Counted from the stretch's first letter, positions 1 to 9,242 are shown. The stretch: 11,043 bases of DNA from Choanephora cucurbitarum (GCA_025331435.1 JAIWNI010000329.1:1-11043); one strand, 5' to 3'. Numbers and translations: made by a program. The notes: a model not told the origin generated them from the letters alone.

Positions 1-207
1 ATTCAAATCACTATCTGCAGCTGGTTAGTTACTTTGAATGACTAACGTAGTTTGGTGATATTTACATGGTTCATTGTCCCAGAAGTAGTCGCGAAATAAA
101 GTGATTGATAGAAAAACCATGCATTCATCAGTTGTCGAGAAACTATTGAGTAGTTGTTTGTTCTAATTCAACAACAATTTGACTTGCTTAACTGATTCAA
201 CTGGTAA

Positions 208-561
208 GCCTTTGAGCAATGCACTAAAAGTTCAACTTACTTGAGTATCTCGGTTTCCAAGGTCAATAAGAAAAAGAAAAAAATAATAAATTGTGTTTTT
301 GCCTGGGTGAATATAATGCGGCTTAAAATTATAATGGATGCTATTGGCCGAGAAATTAATCCACATGTACGTAGATAGCCTTTTAATTTTGAAGAAGCTT
401 CTAGTATCATAAGGCTGTTAGATGATATGAGGATACCTATACGCAAACAGAGGAAACTTGCTTTCGCAAAGAGAAACTCAAAGACAAAGAGCGAAAATAT
501 CACAGGTTTTTTTAGAAGATTCCAAATGACCTATCGATGGGCTCATCTTAAAAAAAGATAG
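208..561 (+). pseudogene. Broken open frame of unknown identity
   Basis: One plus-strand frame is open over 208-561 except for a single TAG at 376-378. The part after the stop (379-561, about 60 codons) reads like protein: it starts PFNFEEASSIIRLLDDM and continues with a run of Arg and Lys residues. There is no good start codon at its beginning. A GTAAGC at 203 and a TAG-ending acceptor-like site at 378 could bound an intron, which would make 379 the start of an exon, but the upstream sequence gives no convincing partner exon. The opposite strand is also open over 237-503, which weakens the case. I do not recognise a family. It could be a decayed exon or chance. Confidence 0.2.
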
Positions 562-3148
562 TTTTTCTCATCGCAAGCAGCTTGTAACTTAACAGTATCT
601 GCTTCATGCCTCTTTCTTTTGGGTATTACTAGAAGGGTCCAATTGATATACCAAAGTCAAACCAATGTATTATTTGGTCCAGTAAGGCTTTAAGATACTG
701 TGAATAAACCATCATCAGTTACGGTTATAGTGATAGGTCATGTTGAATCAGAAAATCCTTGTTAAACACTGCTACTATGCTTATTCATCCTTTGTGATAC
801 AATTAACCATAACAACCTTGCCTTCGTTTTATCACCTGGATTCCTATGCTCTTGGATCAATCTAACGTCTAGAGATTAATCAAAGTTCTCCTTCCTATGT
901 AAAAAAGGATGGATAAACATCTCAAGTTGATCAATTTATCTACTTCTTCCTATCAGATCTTTTCCCAACTTATATCCACAACTGTTGCTATCCTTATCGT
1001 GTTTGAATTCAATGCTTACTCATTAAAAGCATCCGCATCATCAATGGCTTCCAAATATCTCTCGATATTGATACTCTTTTAACTGTTGATTATTTGTACA
1101 ACTTGACATTTATTTCATGCATCTTTTAATTTAGTGCATGATGTATATTCTATCAATCTCTTGACGGTATTGATACTGGATCTTTCACCTTTATACCTCA
1201 CTCATCTTGAATAAAGATACACACTATTAGAATAATATATTTTGCAAATCCAAGACATTCGCCTATTCCGTCATCTTTTATCGTTTTTTCATTGGTGGGT
1301 AACCTAGTCTTTCTTCCCATCACTGCTCAGATTATACTAAATACTGGCCTTTTTTCTCATTCCCCCATTATTTCTTTTTCTCTCTTTTGTATCCAATGCA
1401 CACTAAAAGGTAAGCTTTATCCTGAATTCAAAAAGATGCACATATACCAACTCTTCATTTTTTTATGCTAGTAGTTGACTAAAAGCATAGCTTCTTATCT
1501 ATACTCACACCTTTGTAGTGATACCTACTCTTTCCGCAGTAGTAGCACATCATCATTCTCATTTACGACTATAGCTGAATTGACATCTCTATTAAGTTCA
1601 AGATCTCCTTATTCATGCTCAATCCAACCAGTTTGGATTACAAGTCATCTACTATAAGCTGCAAGCTCTTCAACTGTTGTTATCCATACTGCCTCTTCTT
1701 GATATGTGAAGCTGATTAATGTTTCTCTGAATATTATTCCACACAGTATCCAAAGTTGTCTATCTGCCTATTCCCTAAGATGTAGTCTAATTAACTGGCA
1801 AGCCGATGTCTGTCTCTTCTACTTTGGTATCTCAAGAATCCTCATTTGACATCATGTCCGTTGTATTATTACCTGACTGATTTGTCTTCTCAAAGATAGA
1901 TTTCCTCCTCATGTAACCTCTTTGTTCCCAAGCAACAGTTTTCCATGACGATAATGTCTCTCTCGTACAATAATGATGGGTATCCGTTTTTTAAAAAATC
2001 CTATGATCAAAGATTGCTAGTCAGCCTTTCTGTCTTCTACTACCTCACAATGTCAAATCACTTACTGTTTTTTTCGGTGTATACTTTCTCTTCAACTGAT
2101 GAATCACTTCTTGTTTCAATTCTTCTTTGGTACCTCTTTACTTGACTTGCTACATCCCCCTATCCTATTGTTGTTGAATCCAACGCAACATTACTCGATC
2201 GATTATTGCTGCTACCTGCATTGATATGTTGTTGCCACTGCTATTCATAATACCCTTTGACACTGATCACTAGCTGTGCCAACTCATTTAGCTGCTCAAA
2301 CTGAATTGAATATTTTAGAAAGCCAAGGAATCTGTTCTCGTTGTTAAACCACTCTTCTATTGGGCTTTGCTGTGCTTGCTTTTATATCTGTTGCTGGTTC
2401 TGTACTCAAGCATGCAACTCATAGGACAATGGACAGCTCATTGGTGAAAAGACGCGTCAATGGTCAACAATACTTTAATATCAAACACACTCGAATCTTT
2501 ATTTTTTTCGTGTACAGTCTATCGATCTATTGTTTTATTTCCAAATCAATTTTCTCGGTTGCTGCTGACTTTTGGTTGACTGGATCTACTACTGCATGCA
2601 AGGTATCTGTTCTTCAGGCTTCAAGATGAAAGAAATGAACAAAAGAAAAAAAAATCGAAAATTGTGGTTGGGGTCCTACTTAAATCATTTCAAGTGCAGC
2701 ACAAACAATCCTTCCAAAGGGCTAAATCAAGATGCATATGCTATCTTTTTGACAGAAACGGGTCCCAAAGGTCAAGCAATAGGCTAATCTGGATACTTAG
2801 CATACCATTCGAACCGGAAGAATTCAAGGCATCCGCCTGAATGGTCAAACAAAGGCTGGAATTCAAATATTGATAAAGAAGAACCCATATATAGTATAAA
2901 AAAGGATCTACATTTGTATATAATAAATGAATCCAATTTGACCCTATTCATCCAGTAAGCATACCTATTATTCTAATGACGCCATATGAAATAATGAAAG
3001 TACGACATTCTTTCAAGAAACATACTCACTTAAAGATCTCTAATCCTCTCAAAGCCATTTGCTCATATATAAAAACTAAGCAAAACTGGTAAAAGCAGGA
3101 TGGCCCATATAAAGCAAGTCCTTGATTGTGATTGAACAATGGTCATTT
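562..3148. other. AT-rich region without a recognisable gene
   Basis: This 2.6 kb stretch has only short frames in all six readings and frequent stops. The plus strand is rich in pyrimidines between about 700 and 2350, so the minus strand is purine-rich. This would fit an old minus-strand coding sequence that has decayed, but no domain can be followed for more than about 25 codons. Plus-strand frames at 2360-2629 and 2572-2787 have no motif I can name. Nothing tRNA-like or rRNA-like was seen. Confidence 0.5.
1479..1562 (-). other. Zinc-knuckle-like trace in a short minus-strand frame
   Basis: A 27-codon minus-strand frame contains CYYCGKSRYHYKG. This resembles the CCHC zinc knuckle of retrotransposon Gag proteins (C-x2-C-x4-H-x4-C), but the histidine is one position too far and the last cysteine is missing. 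It sits in the purine-rich minus strand of a region that otherwise shows no continuous coding. It may be a relic of a retrotransposon gag gene. A motif this short could also arise by chance. Confidence 0.15.
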
Positions 3149-3271
3149 GATTCTGCCCTCCAAAGTAAAATTATGCAAATCCTCTCCCAGCTTTTTTTCA
3201 AAAACCTATGGTTTTTTTACAGAATTTTCTGCATCCAAAGGTAAGAATTTTTTGCCCCAGAGGGCAGAATC
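3149..3271. repeat. 12-base inverted repeat with nested hairpin in the LINE leader
   Basis: GATTCTGCCCTC at 3149-3160 is the exact reverse complement of GAGGGCAGAATC at 3260-3271, with 99 bases between. Inside lies a small perfect hairpin at 3200-3216: a 7-base stem AAAAACC/GGTTTTT around the loop TAT. The right arm ends 36 bases before the endonuclease start codon. The arrangement could fold in the RNA leader of the element. A chance origin is possible for the small hairpin but less so for the 12-base arms. Confidence 0.5.
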
Positions 3272-3307
3272 TGAGCCGTATTGTGCTGAAATGGAAACCG
3301 AGTTATA

Positions 3308-4318
3308 ATGAGGAAACTCAATATAGCCTGTGTTAATGCCAAGGGAAAACTTCGTCAGGAAGCCATTGACTCCATTCTTTATTATTGTAAAAACGTCGAT
3401 CTGTTATTCATCACCGAGACCTGGCTCCCTCCAGATAAAACTATACCCACCCACTGGCAGCAATTTCACATTTATGGCGAACCTGTCGTAAACGCTGATC
3501 GTTGTCAGATGGGCATCTCACTATTCATTAACCCTTCCTTTAATTATAGCAAACTCCATGTAGATACCCAAATTTCAAAATATTATATGACTTGTCATTT
3601 AGACAACCTAAAAATTCACTGTGTCTACCTACCCCCCTCCCCTTCCTTAGATAATACCACCTCTATGCAAATCCTTGAATCCATTCCGCTCACTCCCGAC
3701 ACCATCCTTTGTGGTGACTTTAATGCCCACATGGGTAAACGAACTGGTGATAGTCGATGGAATCCAAGAGGAAACAAACTCTCCAGTTTCCTAGATAGAC
3801 ATACACTCATTAACTACAATTCGCTCCTTCAATATGCCAAACCAACTCGAGTGGTCTACAAAGAAAGTACCAACATTACTGAGGCCAGCATTGCTGATTA
3901 CTTTATATCCCAATCCACTCTTATGCACTCCAAACTAGACATACGCACAGACCTATCGGTTCTTAGATCTGATCACAAACTCATGGTTTTTTCATTTATT
4001 TGGATGAATCATGATGTGCGTGATGATACCCCTCCAGAGCCTTTACGGAAAAGGTGGAAGCTCAGTAGACTTGCAGAAATGCCAGTTCGAACAGCCTACA
4101 TCACAACTATGCAACAGCAATTTCACAGCAAAAATCTCAATTACAATACCCATCAATTCGCAGATTTCTTAGCACAAACCCATTCCTCTCATTCTTCTAA
4201 TCCTGATATCAAGGCTCATGCTGACACCATTGAATACCTATGCTCCCAATTCTATGACTCTATATACTATGCCTTGGATACCATCCTTACCTCCGCCTCT
4301 CCTCGTCCCAAGACCTAG
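3308..4318 (+). CDS. LINE endonuclease domain (AP/exonuclease-endonuclease-phosphatase fold), 336 aa open frame
   Basis: The frame encodes the apurinic-type endonuclease that nicks target DNA to prime reverse transcription. Family motifs appear in order: N10 in ACVNAKGK, E37 in ITETW, Y107 in CVYLPPS, D137 and N139 in CGDFNAH, T180, D197 in SIADYF, and D222-H223 in RSDHKLM. These are the expected metal-binding and catalytic positions, so the domain looks chemically complete. The start ATG is the first in the frame and follows the inverted-repeat leader. The domain proper ends near residue 232. The rest is linker, and a TAG at 4316-4318 stops it. After that TAG the same frame continues toward the reverse transcriptase (KWFWNPKLQ), so the stop is probably a mutation inside one long ORF rather than a natural end. 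No lesion was seen within these 336 codons. Confidence 0.85.
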   Translation: MRKLNIACVNAKGKLRQEAIDSILYYCKNVDLLFITETWLPPDKTIPTHWQQFHIYGEPVVNADRCQMGISLFINPSFNYSKLHVDTQISKYYMTCHLDNLKIHCVYLPPSPSLDNTTSMQILESIPLTPDTILCGDFNAHMGKRTGDSRWNPRGNKLSSFLDRHTLINYNSLLQYAKPTRVVYKESTNITEASIADYFISQSTLMHSKLDIRTDLSVLRSDHKLMVFSFIWMNHDVRDDTPPEPLRKRWKLSRLAEMPVRTAYITTMQQQFHSKNLNYNTHQFADFLAQTHSSHSSNPDIKAHADTIEYLCSQFYDSIYYALDTILTSASPRPKT

Positions 4319-6661
4319 AAATGGTTTTGGAATCCAAAACTACAAGAAAATGCAAATCTCCGCCAGGCCTGTTATACCCGTTGGCGCAAGTCGACTGGTA
4401 TACAGAAACCTATTTGGTGAAAAAAATACCGTAATGCAGATCACCAACTTAAAGCAGCCGTTCGCCAAGCAAGAGTGCTCGCCTACAAAAAATTTTGCTC
4501 TGATCTCAACAACGATCCGATCGCCGCTATGTTTACTATTAAGAGGATTATTCAGTCTAAGACTCGGAGTAAACACCGTTTTGGTAGTGCAGAAGGTCCA
4601 CAACATGCAGTCGATGAAATGGCCCACTTCTTGCAATCTATCTATGATGGTGCTACACTACCAAGGCCACATAACTAACCATTGCACCTTAGATCCGATC
4701 CCTCGGTTGGTACTAACATTTCTGATAGGGGTAAGTATGACTTCCAAAATAGTCCTTTCACTATCGATCTCGTTAAAGCAGCCATACGGCGTCTGGCACG
4801 TCAAAAAAGCCCAGGTAAAGATCACTTCACCTCCGAAATGCTTTCACCTGTCGCCCATATCCTCAGCCCTATCCTCACCAACCTCTTCCGCGCCTGCTGA
4901 CGTACCGGGTATACCCCTATAGCGTGGCGAACTGCACAAGTTGTGCCGTTTTTTAAGCGTGGTGATCCTCTGGACGCCTCAAGCTATAGACCGATTAGTC
5001 TGACTTCGGTCTTTCGAAAGGTTCTGGAATACTGCATACAACAACCACTCTACGACCAGTCAGATTTCATTGACATTGCCCAAGGAGGTTTCAAACCCTT
5101 CTTGAGTGCACTCGATCAAGCTGCCTGTCTAGATGAACTCATCCACCGTTACCATTCCACTCATTACAAGTATTCCGCCTATTGCATTTCTTGATATTGC
5201 TAAAGCATATGATACTGTTGACCGTGATATAATATGGGATGCGTTGCATTCCCGTTGCGATCCCCTGCTTCTGAAAATGCTGCAAAGCCTCTTTGAAGAT
5301 GTACAGGTGCAGGTCATAAATAATAACTATCAATCCTTCCTTTTCTCTCCTAGCACAGGTGTACTACAGGGATCTATCCTTAGTCCCCACCTGTATAGTA
5401 TATACATCAACTCCCTTCCTCAACTTCTTCGATCCGACAACCCCTCAACATCTTCTCCTCCGCTCACTTCTAATCAACTGTCTTCTCTTTGCCGACGACG
5501 TAGCTCTGCTTGCTGATCCCGATCACATGCAGCATCTACTCAACAAAGCTGAACAGCATTCACTCCTTCTAGGCTATCGATGGTCGCCGTCCAAATGCGC
5601 CGTCATCCCAACCCCTTCCAATCCTTCACCTCATTACACTCTTTATGACACACCACTACCTGTCGTGGATACTTTCAAGTACCTCGGCATGCAATTCAAC
5701 TTCCGTGGGATGGACACTCAACTGTTCATCAATTACACAAAAGACAAAGTGCAAAAGTCCATGCACCGTCTCCACAACATTGGCGCCCGCTCAAACGGGT
5801 TTTCACCTCTCCTCAGTATGCAAGTCTATCGACAATTCATTCGTCCCCAAATCGAATACGGCCTCTGCATCACAAATATCGAACATAACCAACATGCCAG
5901 CTCTTGAGCGTATACAGGATGACTGTCTTCGTCTCATCGTCAGGTGGTCATTCCACATCCTCTGTGAAAGCGCTGCGAGTCATGCTTAACCTGCCCACCA
6001 TGGTGGAACGGTGGTATGTACTTAACGCCAAATACAACCTTCGCCTGGACCGGCTTCCAATTGAATCCCTGATTTTTCAAATTCACAACACAAATACCAG
6101 ATACAGTCGCTTATCGCTCATCAGCAAGAAAAATCCCATTTACAACACGTTTATTGGTGACAATTCAAACAAGCCTGAAAACCTACTACTAAAAACCATT
6201 CTCTCTTCTTTTCGGTCGCAAGCCCTCATCAATTCCTCGGAAAAGATGATCCAGGCTTGTCGACACGACCTTTCCATAGATCCTATTTTCTTCCTACCTA
6301 TGACTCGGAAAGAACAAAGACGACTACTGAGGTGGCGGATGAATTGGTTACCTGGTAGAAAGTCAGATTGCTATTGTGGAGGCGAAATGAGTCGAAACCA
6401 TCTCCTTACCTGTCCAGCAATACCTCCAACATACTGGGATCACCTTCAACGTGCATCCCCTAACAATATCCACCCCTTCGACCTGTTGCTTCGCGACTTA
6501 CCTACAAAAATCCGACAACAGCCGAAGAAAAACAGAAACTCTTAGACAAATGTCAGCCTCTCTGGACAGATCTCATCCACATCCTCTTTCTTGTGGATGA
6601 GACTTACCACTACAACCAAGAACCTTTCGAGCCTAAACCAGATAAAGGCCAGCTCTTTTAG
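4319..6661 (+). pseudogene. LINE reverse transcriptase and C-terminal region, broken by stops and frameshifts
   Basis: This is the continuation of the endonuclease ORF. In frame with it lie stops TAG 4316, TGA 4418, TAA 4676 and TGA 4898; the last falls where relatives usually have Trp. Reverse transcriptase blocks follow: SYRPISLTS (about 4979), AFLDIAKAYDTVD (5184-5222, with the first catalytic Asp), GVLQGSILSPHLYSIYIN (5358-5411), CLLFADDVALL (5479-5511, with the catalytic FADD) and FKYLGMQFN (5674). The frame changes at about 5160-5180, 5410-5475, 5885-5905, 5938-5945 and 6515-6526. The C-terminal part has SVKALRVMLNLPTMVERW near 5970, then a CCHC motif. After the last shift the frame ends at TAG 6659-6661, possibly itself a mutation because NWILKP and a TAA (6680-6682) follow. 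No functional enzyme can be made. Confidence 0.9.
6369..6413 (+). other. CCHC motif in the LINE C-terminus
   Basis: Translation in the third frame gives CYCGGEMSRNHLLTC, which is C-x-C-x7-H-x3-C. A cysteine-histidine motif of about this spacing is typical of the C-terminal end of LINE ORF2 proteins, where it is thought to help bind nucleic acid. All four ligands are present, although the surrounding ORF is dead. Confidence 0.65.
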
Positions 6662-6682
6662 AACTGGATTCTTAAGCCATAA

Positions 6683-6822
6683 ATACCAAAAAAAACAATA
6701 CAAAATTTGAAGAAAAACAAAAAAAATAATCATCCAAAGTATACTGACATATCCCTCGAAATTTAAAAAAAAAAGAAAAATAATTTAAAAATACATAAAA
6801 AAAATATATAATAAAAAATAAG
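6683..6822 (+). repeat. A-rich 3' tail of the LINE
   Basis: The plus strand becomes very rich in A just after the last coding remnant, with runs of 7-10 A broken by T, G and C, ending near 6822. This is the expected place and strand for a LINE tail. It is interrupted (for example at 6736-6760) rather than a pure poly(A), so it may be an old tail or a tail plus AT-rich target. Confidence 0.6.
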
Positions 6823-6868
6823 TAATACTTCCTCCTCAGTCAGCCTCTGTCACTGCTCAACTTCTTCA

Positions 6869-6881
6869 CTCTCTCTCTCTC
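6869..6881. repeat. (CT)n microsatellite
   Basis: Six CT units plus one C, in a wider pyrimidine-rich stretch (about 6830-6910) directly after the A-rich tail. It has no visible function. Confidence 0.8.
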
Positions 6882-6909
6882 GCCCTCCAACTGTTCAACT
6901 CAACACTTC

Positions 6910-7337
6910 TCACCTAGCCGAAGCATTAGCAATTCTGACCTCTGCTACCTTGTAACCTTTAATCATACCAAAACCGAGGATAGCTCGCTCTGCGTTCAAT
7001 CCTTGCTCTAGCTCTTTTATTTTTACCTTTTCTCTACCACCAACTTCTGTCCCTTTTTATTCTTCCCACACTTGGGTTTTTTTATATCTCTCCTTTTAAT
7101 CTCAGATATCTGTATCTTTTTTGCCCGACTTATGGGATCGTTTACAGTATCCTTATTCTTGCCTGCATGTATAAAATTAACATTCACCTTAACCAACCGC
7201 GCGGGGTTAATTTGAAATATAATGAAGTGACAATGTCGTCTAAAGCAAAGTTTCTTTTGTCCGGCATATTTCCGGCAATATCTCGACTCGGAACAAGCAA
7301 TCACTACCTTTTCATTTAGTAAGACAACACCCTTTTC
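6910..7337 (-). pseudogene. Lysine-rich protein-like remnant of unknown family
   Basis: A minus-strand frame is open from 7337 to 7023. It begins after a TAG that could be a splice acceptor, and it lacks an ATG near its start. It reads KGVVLLNEKVVIACSES, then a Cys-containing stretch (SRYCRKYAGQKKLC), then DPISRAKKIQISEIKRR and a basic tail with KPKCGKNKKG. After its stop, another minus-strand frame stays open to a TGA at 6910-6912 and contains ERAILGFGMIKGYKVAEV, so a single frameshift would extend the reading. The composition is protein-like, but I cannot name the family. It could be a fragment of another transposon protein. Confidence 0.3.
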
Positions 7338-7839
7338 TCTACGGGATCTGACCTATACTACTCTTTGATCTTGCGTACATTCCCTAATTCATAACTTATG
7401 CTTTATCCCTTTTTACCCATTTCTATCTCTGTATTGTTATTACATTCTTATATCCAAACTCCTCAGAACTAGTATAAAACTAGACAATAATCATAATAAA
7501 ATCAGGGTCGTTTCTTTCTGTTAAATTAGTAGTGTGTACTTTGGTGTTTGATTCTTAGGATAGAAGAATTGATCGTTTTTATTGCCGTGTGAAGCTCTCT
7601 TTGGGATACTAGTTATAGATATGACTATACTAGGAAGAGAAGGTTTGGTAGAAGCTGTGCACGCTGTCCTTTTCCTGTTCCTTTGTTTAGGCTGTGTCAA
7701 TCAACTTTCATCATTCCTTTTATCACTCAATTCCGCCCACATTTATCAAACCGATAAAAACCCTCAAAAGCCTATCCCAGACTTTTCAAATTTGGGATGA
7801 AATATAGTAATTACATCGGCTCAAAAAACAGTACGAATC
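7338..7839. other. AT-rich interval without a supported gene
   Basis: Only short frames occur. A plus-strand frame at 7621-7800 from an ATG would give a 59-residue hydrophobic peptide. It has no motif and no promoter-like context, so it is not called as a gene. Confidence 0.4.
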
Positions 7840-7855
7840 ACTACAATAAATCGGG
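7840..7855 (+). repeat. Possible left terminus of a CACTA-like DNA transposon
   Basis: The sequence CACTACAATAAATCGG begins at 7840. CACTACAA is the start of many CACTA (EnSpm, CMC superfamily) terminal inverted repeats, and a CMC-type transposase gene begins 1.4 kb to the right. The matching right end would lie outside the window, so the call cannot be confirmed here. Reverse-oriented octamers TTGTAGTG also occur at 1513-1520, 8490-8497 and 8730-8737, so the octamer alone is not strong evidence. Confidence 0.3.
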
Positions 7856-8413
7856 TCGGGAGGCCTGTGATTACCGGTCCGAACGTTCAATCAAAGGGGT
7901 AATCAAAAAGGGTATTTTGGCAGTGATTTTTCAACTTTGTCAATAATGCTTCAAATGCTTTCAAAATTTACAGGAGGCAACCTCTTTATATCTATAACGT
8001 ATTCATGTAAAAAAAGCCGGTACGTTTACGCTAAAAGCTGATAGCTTTAAAGCATTTTAATTTTACACCTTAAAGTTACATGTTAAAAAAAAATATAAAA
8101 ATCCTTAAAGTACTTTCAAATACCGATAGCAATTATTTTAACTTCTTTTTTGGACAAAAGTCAGAAAAAGGGAAAAATTGAGACATGCCTTCACTTGAAT
8201 TTATATGTCGACGTCAGCAAAAGGCCTTCCTTACATTAAAGAGTATGGCCATATATGGAAATCACATATAAAGAAAATAAGATAATAAAGAAACTTTAAA
8301 AGTAGAAAGTAAAATAATTCAACAAACAACACAACTTATAGTGTCTCTTTTAATATCCATCATATCAAGAAAAGCAAAAGAACCAAGTATTTATGTACAC
8401 AATAACACCATTC
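7856..8413. other. AT-rich interval left of the leftward gene
   Basis: No supported frame. If 7840 is a transposon end, this is the subterminal region of that element and would hold the 3' untranslated region of the leftward candidate gene. Several short A and T runs are present. Confidence 0.4.
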
Positions 8414-9135
8414 TTAAAGTTTACTGTTTACCAGAAGATGTTTTATTAATAAAAAGGGAGCAATAAAATGTATCGGTATACGAGAAAGATTGTAGTGAAA
8501 TGGTTTTAGAGGAATGAAAAAGGTCAACTTATCAGCATGTCCATTTTCTGCAAAAAACCTAAAAAGTCGTTCGCCAGATGACTCTTTTAAACTAAAAACA
8601 TGAAATAACAACTCATCTCGACGATTACAGAGTTAGAAGTTTGTAAAGAATACAAGTTATATATTCCTGAGTATACTTTCAATAAAAACAAGTCGGGTAT
8701 CTTGTACTGACTACAAATGGCGAAGTTGGTTGTAGTGATTAAGTGTTGTTTTTCAAAAAGTAAGCAAAAAAAAAGTCTTTACTAAGCCTTCTCAAAAAGC
8801 GCGGTTCAGAAAAGGGAAATGCACCAAGATCGAACGCATTAGGAAATAACTTGTTCAAATGAGTTGAATGCAACACAAAATTTTTTTTTTGAGAAAAAGT
8901 AAAAATAGCTATACACTCAAATAAATGCGATCTGAAAGTTATCGACCAATAAAAAATTTTGAAGTACAAATAAGTAAAAAAAGAGTAGCCTTTTTTTGTG
9001 TACCTCTTCAAAGGCATCTAGGAACGAATGAGAAAGCTCAACTTTAGAATAATCCCAGTGAATAATTGCTTTATCTTGACAAGAGTCTATCTGATTCGTC
9101 TCAATGTACTTGACAAATGAAATACGCTTAAACAT
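8414..9135 (-). CDS. Candidate three-exon hypothetical protein, divergent from the transposase
   Basis: Three minus-strand open segments join in phase. Exon 1 is 9135-9004 (44 codons from ATG, beginning MFKRISFVKYIETNQ). The intron is 9003-8916, with donor AG|GTACAC, an ATAAC branch-like site and an acceptor ending TTTGAG. Exon 2 is 8915-8783 (CIAIFTFSQKK to EPRFLRRL). The second intron is 8782-8617, with donor GTAAAG, a perfect CTAAC branch site 16 bases before an acceptor ending CGAG. Exon 3 is 8616-8414 (NELLFHVFSLKESSGERLF to LLVNSKL). The product would be 155 residues, rich in Phe and Leu. I recognise no domain. Both acceptors are GAG, the least favoured class, so the model is uncertain. 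The start lies 107 bases from the transposase start, which suggests a companion gene of the same transposon or a host gene next to it. Reading through the first intron would instead give a 72-residue product. Confidence 0.4.
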
Positions 9136-9168
9136 CCTCTTGTATTATTTTTAGAAAAGAAGCAAACA

Positions 9169-9176
9169 TATAAAAG
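9169..9176 (+). promoter_or_regulatory. Probable TATA box of the transposase gene
   Basis: TATAAAAG lies 67 bases before the proposed ATG at 9243. It sits inside the 107-base space shared with the leftward gene, which makes this a likely bidirectional promoter region. Confidence 0.4.
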
Positions 9177-9242
9177 AACAATAAATTTATGCAAGTTACT
9201 TTGTCATCCTATTTCTCTTTTATTGTCAAATCTATTGTTAAT

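Larger units (their letters stand above)
3149..6822 (+). mobile_element. Defective LINE (non-LTR retrotransposon), near full length
   Basis: The order is that of a LINE second ORF: AP endonuclease at 3308-4318, reverse transcriptase core at about 4980-5720, a C-terminal domain with a CCHC motif at 6369-6413, then an A-rich 3' tail. Boundaries are approximate. The left limit is set at the inverted repeat in the leader and the right limit at the end of the A-rich stretch. No target-site duplication could be matched by eye. The body is visibly richer in C and G than the AT-rich flanks. A first ORF (Gag or RNA-binding type) was not found intact upstream, so the copy may be 5' truncated or its ORF1 may be decayed. 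The element cannot encode an intact polyprotein. Confidence 0.85.

Noticed and set aside
237..503. Minus-strand frame of 88 codons
   Set aside because: It is strongly hydrophobic with runs of Phe and Ile from AT-rich DNA, shows no motif, and lies opposite the more protein-like plus-strand frame.
2572..2880. Possible LINE ORF1 remnant (GPKGQAIG, then IPFEPEEFKASA in another frame)
   Set aside because: It faintly recalls RNA-binding ORF1 proteins of LINEs, but the segments are short, in different frames, and not followed by anything consistent.
4316..4900. LINE stop codons as evidence of RIP-like C-to-T mutation
   Set aside because: Every stop codon can arise from Gln, Arg or Trp codons by one such transition, so four stops prove nothing without an aligned intact copy.
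4218..4922. Long plus-strand frame of 234 codons overlapping the LINE
   Set aside because: It is an off-frame reading; the reverse transcriptase motifs continue in the endonuclease frame across the stops.
7582..7800. Short hydrophobic plus-strand frame as a membrane peptide gene
   Set aside because: It has no conserved feature and only 59 codons from its ATG, in AT-rich DNA where such frames are expected.
8490..8737. TTGTAGTG octamers as right ends of a small CACTA element starting at 7840
   Set aside because: Beyond 8-9 bases the arms do not match, flanking duplications are absent or only 2 bases, and both copies fall inside the candidate leftward gene. A further copy at 1513 shows that the octamer recurs without a transposon context.
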